Of a DNA stretch of 64,000 nt, positions 22,499-32,604 are shown one piece after another. The stretch spans positions 121,833,310-121,897,309 of the forward strand of contig NC_056527.1 of the NCBI RefSeq assembly GCF_019175285.1, read 5' to 3'. Each line of letters starts with the position of its first letter. The first letter of the stretch is position 1. Origin of the DNA: Sceloporus undulatus (lineage: Eukaryota; Chordata; Lepidosauria; Squamata; Phrynosomatidae). The notes under the pieces were generated by a model. That model saw only the letters and a list, made by a program, of their open reading frames with translations, searched no databases and was not told the origin of the DNA. A program made the position numbers and the translations under genes.

Positions 22499-23227
22499 GC
22501 CAGGAAATGGGAGGAAGATAGATCCACTTGCTCCATTTCTACCCGTCGCACGGCTCTTAAAAGCCCAGGAAGCGCCAGAAGAGAAGTTGGCAACCTCTGC
22601 AGCTTTTCAACAGCCAAATTTGCTCTCCTGTAAATATTTGGTCTCCCTTGCTTGAATTTTGAGTAAGGCTTTGAAATATGTGTGTCTTCACAAAGAAATT
22701 TCTCTTTCACTCTGACTAGTGCTCTGTTTGAGTCAAAAAACACTCCTCTCCGGTGAAAGAAAAGCGTGTGTCTTTTTGGTCTCAAAAGAGGCCGGTTCCC
22801 CACCGAAACCCTTTGTGAGTCATACGGATGGATGGTCCCATTTCGGTTGCAAACGTCAAGGGGCCCAGGGTTTTACTACAGTTTTACTAAGAAGGTGAAG
22901 AAGGGTTGCTGCATGCCTGCTCTACTTCATAGAAGAAAATCTGGTCCTCTAGGGTTGCCAACTTTACATCCAGACTCCGCTCCAGTGCCTTTCAGCAAAG
23001 ATGTAAGAGGCAAAGCTGCACAATGCATAGGAAGCAAAGCACAAGGGAAGTGTTATGTCAGCTAGATTTCTGGGTTGGACAGATATTAAAAGCAGAGGAA
23101 CACTTTGGCCGACATAAAATAACTTCATTATCGTCCCATCCTTTGCAGTGGTTTCCTAAACTGCGTTTCTAATAGTTCGACTGTAATGCAAAATAATGCA
23201 TGACTTTAATGTAAGTAATGTAACGCA

Positions 23228-23433
23228 AAGAGAGAGTGTGTGGTTTGGGTGTTGCACTAGGACTCTGGAGACCTGGGTTCGAATCCTGGCTCAGCAATGG
23301 AAACCCACTGGGTGACATAGGATGGCAATGGCAAACCCACTCTGAAGAAACCTGCCAAGAAAACCCCAGGGCCTTAGGGTTGCCATAAGTCGAAACGATT
23401 TGAAGCCACACAACAACAGCAACAACAACAATA
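23228..23433 (+). mobile_element. Sauria-type SINE, full length
   Basis: Head with B box GGGTTCGAATCCTGG, middle GGATGGCAATGGCAAACCCA, 3' end GTCGAAACGATTTGAAGCCA and a CAA/CAG tail. One of the best-preserved copies here. Confidence 0.85.
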
Positions 23434-24272
23434 AATGCAAAGTTATTGCAATGCTAGAAATTTGGGGATGAAAGGAAAAATTCATCCAGAGAGCAAAATG
23501 CCTTTCCGCATAGCTGCCACTTTCCAAGGAAGACTGGAATCTCTTCTTAATGAGTAGCTGGGAGTCAGTTTCATAGTTAGTTAATACTAATACTAATTAG
23601 TTAATACATGGCTAGTTAATACTAATAGCAGCGTGAACTGCTAACATTGGTCCCATTCTTCTTTTCTTCTTAACGCTGCAGCTTCCTTGAACTGCCATTT
23701 AGGATCACTCATTTCTGGCCCGCTTATGCCAGCTTTCACAGAAGAGAACATTTGCTTGTTTGACGTTTCTGCCGGCTTTATTTGAGTCACAAAAGGGGAC
23801 TTTTTTGTTCAGCCGTTGCAAAAGCATGAGAATTAAGGGGATTCTTGGGTATCAAAAGAACAGCCGTCTCTTGATATTATAACACAATTCTCAGTTAATA
23901 CACACACCCAACAGGCCAGACCTCCCTTTTCCTCAGGGTCTATAGCTAGGAACGTAAAAGATATTTGCTAGTTTCCCCATCTTCAATGGGAAAGTCCAAT
24001 GCTCCAAGATTTCAGATTCTCTTTGCAAAGATTTCACCAAGTTGCACAAAACACAACTCTTTTTTTTTTGTCCCAAATGTTGTTCTTGTGCAAAAATAAA
24101 TAAATAAACCCCGGTGCATTTTGTGCAAAAATCCCATCATGAAATTTTGCTCCTAGTTGCAAAAGTTTGCCGAAAAGTGTGTAAAATGCTGTTTTGTGTG
24201 CTCCATTATCCAAGGTACGTTTGCAATATGATCCCTAGGGCCTCTTCCTTGCATATATTAAAAGTAATTGAA

Positions 24273-24329
<57 letters not shown>

Positions 24330-24330
24330 A
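24273..24330. repeat. (ATT)n microsatellite
   Basis: About 19 uninterrupted ATT units. A shorter AT-rich tail with a LINE-like word (GGCGAGATATAAATAAATTA) follows at 24425-24485. Confidence 0.9.
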
Positions 24331-24788
24331 AAGCATGAAGAGGGTCATAGATAATACTAAATGCCCTACATCCGTTAATCTTTCTTCCCTATTTGCTATG
24401 AATCACCCAAATAAACCTGTCGATCCCTTCGGGAAAAGGCGAGATATAAATAAATTATTATTAAATTATTATTATTATTAAATTGATTTGTAAAGATAAA
24501 ATAAAATAAAATGGCTTTTTGGCAATATCCCTGTATAATTTGGGCACATCCGGGCTGCTGCCAAAGTCCCAAAAGGGAGGAATCCCTCCAAATCTGGTTG
24601 AGTATATTGCCCAGCATTCCTGTCTAGGGATGATGGGAGAAGCAGTCCATCAATATCATCTGGAAGATGTCAGTTTATTCACTTCTTTCATACTATTCCA
24701 ACCAGGTCAAACAAATGGCCATTTTAGATGGCTAGCGCAGATACTCAATGGGACTTGTGTAACATGCAAAGAGCTTCGTATCTTTTGG

Positions 24789-24954
24789 GCTGTGTTTGCA
24801 TTGTAGAAATAACGCAGTTTGATGCCGCTTTAACTGCCATGGCTCCATGCTATGAAATCCAGGGATTTGAAATCCCAGAATCCTATAGCATGGAACCATG
24901 GCTTTTAAAGCGCATCCAAACTGCATCATTTCTGCAGTGCAGACGCAGCCCTTC
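24789..24954. mobile_element. Palindromic MITE (type 1), complete
   Basis: Both arms are present: GGGCTGTGTTTGCATTGTAG ... CAGTGCAGACGCAGCCC, with GCCGCTTTAACTGCCATGGC mirrored by CATGGCTTTTAAAGCGCATC. About 165 bases, fully foldable. Resembles non-autonomous hAT-type elements of lizards; the superfamily is inferred. Confidence 0.75.
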
Positions 24955-25649
24955 TTGGACGGTGCAAGATGGAAAGCAGCCCCTAATATTACTGTCAGCC
25001 AATTCTGCCCGTTTCAGAACTGGAGTTTTCATTTTGATATTGGAAAGTCCCCCGGAGTCATTTGGTTGGACGCCTCAAAAACCACAGATAGAATCGCTCC
25101 AGAAAGTTGAAGCTGTTCTGGAAATGAAAAGTTACCAAAATGAATCACATCCTGACCCCTTTGACTTGGGTTCGAGAAAAAAAAGGCAACTCAACCACAG
25201 GCTGCTTTCCACAGAATCTCTTGCAAATCTTAACAGTAAATTTGAACCAAGCTTTCAGGATGCTCCGCTGTAGTTGGGGCAACTTTAATCTGCAATGAAA
25301 TAGGGCTTTCCTAGCTATTAAAACCCAAACAAGCTGCGGTTTTAACAGCGGCTCAGAAAAATATGCAGGAGATCTTAACAGATGAGGATCTTTATCAATA
25401 TGCTAGAGAAAAGCATCAGAGGCTGATAAGTGTAGATCGACCTCGGTCGAAGGTACAGGAGCAGCGTGAACTGATTTCCCTGATCAGTTGGCAACGTGAT
25501 AGAGAGCTTATAAAGCAAATGATGGTGTGCATTGCCATTCATTCTCCTGCTCTCTGAAAACCTGGAAATGACTATGTTGAGGAATGGCAAACTGCGCAGC
25601 TTACAAGGTGGATTTCGGGGAGACAGAGCCCATATTCTCCAGCATTTCA

Positions 25650-25995
25650 CATATGAAAAGCAGAAGACGTCTGGCCAAGCAACATCAAAACATGGTCAAG
25701 ACAGTAAAAGTAAATAATGAGGAACAATGGAAAAGTTAGGAGAAGGTGCAGCAGTTTACTCTTTCCTGAGCCAACTGGGAACAGCAAGATTTCTCCCCTT
25801 CTGAGTTAATTGAGCGCAAACTACTTTTGCACTTTGGACGCAGTTTGCAGCAACCAAAGTAAGCTGGGAACAAAGGGAGGAATAGGAGGAGGAGAGAGAA
25901 GCCAGGACTTTTTCTAGCAGTTGGAAAACAATTCAGCAACCGAGGATTAATCGGGTCTGTTGCTGCCAAATCTGGACACTTGGAGGATATGCAAC
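25650..25995 (+). repeat. Unnamed dispersed repeat (family Y), longest copy
   Basis: GTCTGGCCAAGCAACATCAA, GGTGCAGCAGTTTACTCTTT, CGCAGTTTGCAGCAACCAAA and the end AAATCTGGACACTTGGAGGA. About 345 bases; no long reading frame. Confidence 0.55.
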
Positions 25996-26741
25996 TCTGA
26001 CTGGCGGCAGCAGCTCTTCAGGGTGTTTTGGGCAGGATTTCTTCCTAGCCTTGTTTAGAAATTGCTAGTATTGCTTGGGTGGGTTTTCTGCCCAAACGCT
26101 AACCTAGACTAGCTTAGCTTCTGAAACCAGACCAGATCGGGTGGCCAGGTGGGACCACCTGCTTCTGGAGACCCAAGGGATGAGACTGAGACGGTGCAGA
26201 ATGGCCTCTTCTTTCAAAAAAACAATTCCTGCAAATGTGCCGCAGAGATGAAAGAGAAACCAGGTCAGAAGAAATACAAATGGGGCTTTCCCTAGATCTC
26301 ATGCATGTCCATGTTAAGAAACAGAAGAGAAGGGTATCATTTGGCTCAGCCGGGAGCGCACCTGGAGAGGGGCAGGAGAGGCCCAGCGCCCATCTTGGCA
26401 TGTGTCTAACAGACACTTTTGTGGCTGAAATCAGGACTTGTTGTTCCATTTCAGTATGACAGACAGAAATATCTGAATGACTAAGGCTCCGTCTGCACTA
26501 AACTCAAATGAAATTGAGGAGGGAGAAAAATCTACTCTTGCTTTAGCCCAGGAGGGGAGCCAATGATGGTATTATTCACCCTTGTTCTCTGAACTTCCAG
26601 AGGGATAGCATTCTAGAACCAGTGTGTTAGAAAGAGTCCTTGCCATCACTGCTTCCATCTAGATTTGCAGTGGCCAAATTTATATTCTCCTCTTTGTTGT
26701 CGCCCGTCACGTCCCTGTACCTAAACAGGGATAGGAATTGG

Positions 26742-26966
26742 GTTGTTGTTCTTGTGACATGCCTTCAAGTTGTTTCGAACTGATGGTGACCCTAAGGCAA
26801 ACCTATCATAGGGTTTCCTTGGAAAGGCCATTGCCATTGCCATCCTCTGGGGCTGAGAGAGTGTCAAAATGCCCAAGGTCACCCAATGAGTTTCCATGGT
26901 CCAGCTAGGATTTGAACCCTGGTCTCCCAGTGTCCTAGTCCAACATCCAAACCGTTACACCTTGTA
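26742..26966 (-). mobile_element. Sauria-type SINE, full length
   Basis: Reverse orientation from the GTT tail and ACATGCCTTCAAGTTGTTTC to the head ending AAACCGTTACACCTT. Minus-strand B box GGGTTCAAATCC. Confidence 0.82.
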
Positions 26967-27007
26967 GATTCTCAAATATTGTTGAACTGCAACCCCCAGA
27001 TTTAAAG

Positions 27008-27062
27008 AAAGTAAAGGTTTCTCCTTTGCAAGGTTGTCAAGTCGTGTCTGACTGCAGGGAGA
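27008..27062 (+). mobile_element. Fragment of a second SINE type
   Basis: AGTAAAGGTTTCTCCTTTGC, then GTCAAGTCGTGTCTGACTGC, resembling the head of another squamate SINE with a BovB-like tail (known from memory). It lies between two Sauria-type SINEs in opposite orientation. Confidence 0.4.
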
Positions 27063-27093
27063 TTTGCCCAGTTTGCCCAAACATACATTGGGA

Positions 27094-27296
27094 TGCCAGT
27101 GTGGTGTAGTGGTCTGAGCATCGGACTATTACTATGGAGGCCAGAGTTCGAATCCTTGGTTGACTGTGGAAATGAGCAAGTCACACTCTCTCAGCCTCAG
27201 AGGAAGGCAAAGGCAAACCCCCTCTGAACAAATCTTGCCAAGAAACTTCTATAATAGGATTTCCATAAGTTGGAAACGAAGGCACACTGCAATAGT
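27094..27296 (+). mobile_element. Sauria-type SINE, full length
   Basis: GTGTGGTGTAGTGGTCTGAG (A box), GAGTTCGAATCC (B box), CACACTCTCTCAGCCTCAGA and a degraded 3' tail. Confidence 0.82.
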
Positions 27297-27959
27297 AGGG
27301 ATGAAAAACAAGCAGCGTGAAAGATCCCTGATCTCATTTCACCACATAGTTTCATGATTTCAAAAGTATTGTCTCTTCGCTCAGGGGCTAATAGGATGCG
27401 GAGGTGGGAGATTTAGGGGGAAACAGCTTGGAAGAAGGTTTTTCACATTCTCTTTCCCCCAGCGTTACTTTCCTGATCTCCAGGCCCCCGGCACATATTT
27501 TAAGTATTAACAGAGCTTGGAAAATGTCCTTTTTTGGCTTACGGCTCCTAGATTGCCCCAGCCGGCATGGCCAGCATTCTGGGGGATATAGACCAAAAAA
27601 GGAACTTTTTCCTTGGTTTTTAGAAATATGTTGTGAAATTGGGTGCATCAGGAATCTCTCACAACTGCAGCTCTTTTCCTGAACTTGCAGACTTTGAAGA
27701 AAGTCAGTGCACCTCAGGTATCGGACATTTTCTGTCCTGAAATAAGATTACCTTCCTCTCCAGGGCATGCAAAAGTTCCTTTTTTCTGGACCAGAATATC
27801 CCAGTCAGCCTTTCCACTGGTTTCCATCACATCGTGTGGCAGGGAATCCCACGCAATCCAATGTGAGTTGGTTTTTTTGGGGAGAAACAAGTGGGAGTTT
27901 ATCACATGGGAACAACTGGAAATAGGTTAATAGATCTGCGTCTTCTTGGATATATTGAT

Positions 27960-28189
27960 TCTGCGCAAGTGTGAACCAGATGCGGATCGGAATTGATTTA
28001 AATTTGCCCTTCGGCCGGCTGGAGCGGGTCCGTTTTGAACTGATTCATTTGTGAATGTGAACCAAAGGGGGTTATTTTACAAGGAAAAAATGCGATTGGG
28101 GCAAATGTAGTGGGAACTATGCTCCGCTGTCGAATCGACCCATCAATTCGGATCGCAAACCGATTTATTTGTAAGTGGGAAGGAGGCCC
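27960..28189. mobile_element. Family X element, inverted, about half
   Basis: Reverse complement of the left half of the 21.1-kb copy: GCGCAAGTGTGAACCAGATG at the cut side, GTAAGTGGGAAGGAGGCCC at the terminus. Confidence 0.62.
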
Positions 28190-28202
28190 AACTTTGGTTA
28201 GT

Positions 28203-28228
28203 TTTATTATTATTATTATTATTATTTC
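28203..28228. repeat. (ATT)n microsatellite
   Basis: Short ATT run just after the family X half element. Confidence 0.8.
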
Positions 28229-28893
28229 CTCTCCAGAGCATGGAAAAGGAAGCCTTGAGTGATTCTGGGAAGGTTTGCCTCCAAATAAAAAAGAATGCCC
28301 AGCTTTCCTTGCTATGCGCTTCACAAAATACTGAGCCCGGCTGGGAGGAATGTGGGAGTTATAGTCCCTAAAAGCGGCTTTCCCATGCTCCCTGTGCCCT
28401 CTCTGTGTCCAATTTCTCTTGACAGTGCTCTCCAGGGCCAGCTCTCTCGCTTGGACTGGGCTCAGCATTGCCACCCCCGGCTCCTTTTTCCTTTTGCTCT
28501 GGAATCTGTGTCCTGGACAGTCTGTTCGCTTGTCCTCCGGCTCTTACTCATCCTGCTTGCAAGCCGAGCGTAATGCTGCACGGATTTCATCCAGCCCGCG
28601 TGAGCCGCATTTGGTGATGTAAGCTGATATTTTAATTCTCTTACAAGGAATGGTGTTTAGAGGAATGACTTAAGTGGATTACTCATCTTCTGTAATAACT
28701 TGGCCACGCTCCCGTTTCTATTCCTAGACATGACGCTCAAGGCTTTGATTCTTCTCCCGCTTCTCCCTCCCTCCTTCCCTCCCTTCCTCTCTCCACTTCA
28801 GGCCTTCTTCCTTTTTTCCTATTATTGTTTTTTTAACACATGTGTGTTTTTCAATGCTCAAGCCCTCCTTGGCTTGCCGCATCCTGGGAAACG

Positions 28894-29090
28894 TAGGCTG
28901 CGTCTACACTGCAGAGCTAATGCGGTTTGACACTGCTTTAACTGCTATGGAATTCTGCAGTGTGTAGTTTGGAGAGGTATTTCACCTCCTCTGTCAGTGC
29001 CGTAACAAACTACAAATCCCAAGTTTCCATTGGATGGGACCATGGTGGTTAAAGCAATGTCAAACTTCATTAATTCTGTTATAGGAAAGA
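28894..29090. mobile_element. Palindromic MITE (type 1), complete
   Basis: GCTGCGTCTACACTGCAGAG at the left; GGTTAAAGCAATGTCAAACT and CATTAATTCTGTTATAGG at the right, with CAAACTACAAATCCCAAGTT in the second arm. Confidence 0.7.
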
Positions 29091-29438
29091 AAGCCAAAGG
29101 TGGCCAAATGACACATAGAAAATGGTACCCAAGGATAGGGCTGGTCCTGACCCACAGAGATCAGTGATTCTAAAAGAGAAAGTCCCCATTTCTTTCCTGA
29201 AATGCTGAAAAAGACCCCTCTGCCTTTTGGTCTGACAAAAAGCATTTGGTTACCATTACTGGAAAGGAAGAAAGATGCTGCATCGACAGCGCTATCTCAC
29301 ATATTTCGCACGTAGACCTGGCATCCCAGTGATAAGATGTAGATTTATGATAAAAGAAAAGGAGCTTCAAGATGATTCAAAATGCAAAATGCTAAAGCTC
29401 ACCTCTCGGTTTGAGTTGCCTTTCTGTGACGATCCCGT

Positions 29439-29470
29439 GTTGTCGCCGTGCGCCTTCGAGTCCTTCCGAA
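29439..29470 (-). mobile_element. Sauria-type SINE 3' end remnant
   Basis: TGTTGTCGCCGTGCGCCTTC followed by GAGTCCTTCCG is the reverse 3' tail only, followed by a Tigger-like remnant (29462-29500). Confidence 0.45.
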
Positions 29471-29589
29471 ATCTGAAATAATCCAAAATCCAAAAATAGT
29501 CCACCTGAGACAGTGGCACCCCTTTTGCTTTTGCAAAGTTGGTTTATTGTGCAGCTTGCAGTATGAAATACAAAGATATATTTTAAAAA

Positions 29590-29805
29590 TAAATAACAAT
29601 ATGATGTCTAAAAATTAATTACCTTCAAAATAAATAAATTAAAATATGATGTCTAAAAATGAATTACCTTCAAACATAAACAAATAAAAACATGATGCCT
29701 AAAAATGACCTTCGAGAATAAATAAGTAAAAATAGGTGTCTAAAAAACAACTACCTTCAAAAACAATTAAATAAAAATGTGATGTCTAAAAATTACCTTC
29801 AGGCT
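29590..29805. repeat. AT-rich ~45-bp minisatellite
   Basis: Five units with the core ATGATGTCTAAAAAT..TACCTTCAAA start near 29601, 29646, 29692, 29732 and 29779 (spacing 40-47). Units are interspersed with AAATAAA words. It ends 180 bases before the ARID5A promoter GC box. Confidence 0.8.
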
Positions 29806-29984
29806 ACAGAGATGTATAGGAAAGATGCATGAATTTGGTGCCGAGACTTGAGTCCCTTCTCCAAGCAAGTGCAAATCTTCCAGAACCTGAGCTCCAAAAC
29901 TCTTCTTCCCCAAAGCATCCCTGAGAAAAGAGACTCAACCTGGCCAGCTGCAGCTGAAGAACTCCACTTCCCAGCACCCTCCAG

Positions 29985-30193
29985 GGCCAAGTGGGCGGGG
30001 AAAAGAGGCATTCCCTTTGAGTGATGGCTCTTTCAGCCAATCTCCCAAGCGCACCGGGGGCACTGGCCAATCAGCGCCCAGCAGAAGGCAGAGTCTTGCG
30101 AAGCAGCTCAGAGCCTGGCTCAGTCGGTGCTTGGCAGGAGTTGGGAGCGCATGGGAGCTGCAGTGGCAGAGGGCAGGATCCGGGATCCGGACG
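29985..30193 (+). promoter_or_regulatory. ARID5A: ARID5A promoter and 5' UTR region
   Basis: GC-rich stretch directly before the ARID5A ATG, unlike the AT-rich flanks. It holds a GC box (GGGCGGGG, 29993-30000) and two CCAAT boxes (30037-30041 and 30067-30071, the second reading CCAATCAGCG). I see no TATA box. This is the usual look of a TATA-less, NF-Y/Sp1 type promoter. The start site is not determined. Confidence 0.55.
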
Positions 30194-32466
30194 ATGGGTG
30201 AGCCAACTGGGATGGAATGGGAGGGCATTGGTGGCCATCCGTGAGCTGTGCGCCTTTACGCACAGGAGAAGTTGGGCACTTGGGCTCCATGAGGACTGGC
30301 ACCTTGGTCTTGGCACAACTTCATGGACTTAGTGGAAGTGTATAAAAGAATGGGGAGGGGAGGGACTTTGGGTTTTATGTTGGATGTCATTTTGGATTTT
30401 GTTCCTCCTGTTTGTGGCCAGCCCTGAGCTGTGTGCCCCTTTACGCACAGGAGAAGTTGGCCATCTGGGCTCAATGAGGACTGGCACCTTGGTCTTGGCA
30501 CAACTTCACGGACTTAGTGGAAGTGGATACAAGGGGGGAGGGAGGGATGTTATTCCGGACTTTATTTTGGATGTCGTTTTGGATTTTGTCCAGGCTGTTT
30601 GTGGCCAACCCTGAGCCCTGCGCCTTTACGCACAGGAGGAACTGGGCATCCAGGCTCAATGGGAACTGGCAACTTGGTCTTGGCACAACTTCATATGGAG
30701 TTGAGAGTGGTGTAATCCGGATTGAAGAGTATACAAAGCTGTCTAGGGGAGGGAAATGGTTTTGGATTGTGTTCCTGCTGTTTGTGACCATCCTTGAGCC
30801 ATGTGCCTTTACGCACAGAAGAAGTGGGGCATCCAGGATCAATGAGGACTAGCAGCTTGGTCTTGGCATAGTATTGAGATCTTGGGTGGGGGGGAGTGTA
30901 TATAAGGAAGTCTTTCCTGTTGTTGTTGTTGTTGTTGTTGTTATGTGCCTTTCAAGTCGTTTCCAACTTATGGAGACCCTAAAGCAAACCTGTCCCAGAT
31001 TTGTTCAGAAGAGGTTTGCCAGTGGCATCCTCTTAGGCTGAGAGAGTATGACTTGCCCAGGGTCACCCATGGCTGAGAGGGGCTCCAGAGGAGGAATATG
31101 ATTTTGGCTTTTGTTCCTCCTGTTTGTGGCCAAGATCAGTGAGGACTAGGGACTTGGAGGTGTTTTGGGCACATCTTAATACAGAGCATTGGCTGGAAGT
31201 GCATCAAAAGGGTGTGTAGAGGGGAAATGGTTTTGGATTTGTTGTTGTTTTGGCGTTTTGTTTTCCCTGTTCTCTTCCTTCTTTGGGGCAATTTGTTGGC
31301 TTTTAACACTGAAACTCTAGCCTAGAGACAATATAGCAGGAGGTGCATTGAGAAAGATACATCCAGCAAGTAACAAAGTCCAATACTGTACAGTATGTTA
31401 AAAAAGGAAAAGTGAAGATTGGAAAGGCATTCTCAAAAGTTTCAGGAGTCATATTTGTGTGTGTGTGTGTTTGACATGTTTGTGGGAGACAGGCAAACAG
31501 TTACACACACACACACACAAACATACATATATATATACACACACATACTGTATAGTGTACATATATATCCTGGTTGGTGTTTTTAATTTCTTCATTGACT
31601 CAAAGCAAGAAGAATTGAAACATCGTGATTTTCTTTTTCCTTTTTTACATGGGAGAAAGGACCAAAAAAAGCCACCAGTGGGTTTTAATGCAAATTTGGT
31701 ATCTTTGTGTGTGTTTTTTTCCCCTCTCTTTCCTTTTTCCTCTTTGATTCCAGTCCCTTGTTTTTGTGCGTAGCTCAGCAGAAAGTATTATTGTTGACAA
31801 CAGATGATGAGTGGCTGCCATTGAAGGTGTCCAAGGGTGCGTCTGCACTGTGGAAATGATTGATGCAGTTTAGCACCACTTTAGTGCCGCAGCTCCATCC
31901 TTTATGGACTGCTAGGATGTGTAGTTTTTACAAGGTCTGCTCTGCCAAAGAGTGCTGGGGCCTCTCCAAACTACAGATCCCAGGATCCTGGAGGATGAGG
32001 CCAAGACAGTTAATATAGCCAAACTATTCTTTCTATGACTTTGTTGTTGTTGTGTGCTACCAATTCAATTTTGACACGTGGCGACCCTAAGGCAAACCTA
32101 TCCATAGGGTTTCATTGGCAAGGTTTCTTCCCACGTTGCCATCCTCTGAGGCTGAGAGAGTGTGACTTGCCGAATATCACCCAAACAAGTCACTGAGTTT
32201 GCATTTCTGAGCAGGTGGAGGAAAGAACGGAGGGCGCCTGTGTGTGCAAGAAAACCAGGGCAACTCATTTAAAAAGCAAAATTTGCCTTGGTTTTATTTC
32301 TAAAAGCAAAACAAGACTCCCCCCCCCTTCCACACTTTTGCTGTCCAGAACATTGTGTCTTTTAGTGCCATTCCTGTGATCAGACCTCTTTTGAATGCTG
32401 CCAGAAAGTGGCTTTGCCAGAAGTTTTCTCCTGTCTTTGTTTTTTCTTTCCCCCAGGACTTGAAAA

Positions 32467-32498
<32 letters not shown>

Positions 32499-32570
32499 AA
32501 TTCCTTCCCACTTTATTTTTAAATTAAAAAGTCTAGTGAGTTTGATTTTCTCCTCCTGTTTCTCCAGTTC

Positions 32571-32604
<34 letters not shown>

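Larger units (their letters stand above)
19150..29985. other. NEURL3-ARID5A intergenic region
   Basis: 10.8 kb of repeats between the NEURL3 and ARID5A promoters, which point away from each other. Besides the listed SINEs, MITEs and microsatellites, the stretches 22500-23225, 23440-24270, 24960-25650, 26000-26740, 27300-27955 and 28230-28890 show nothing I can assign. A 65-codon open frame at 25363-25557 is treated under findings. Confidence 0.6.

Noticed and set aside
30384-30852. Overlapping open frames in the 185-bp array with repeated CAFTHRR motifs
   Set aside because: The 185-base period shifts the frame each unit, so a repeat protein is not encoded.
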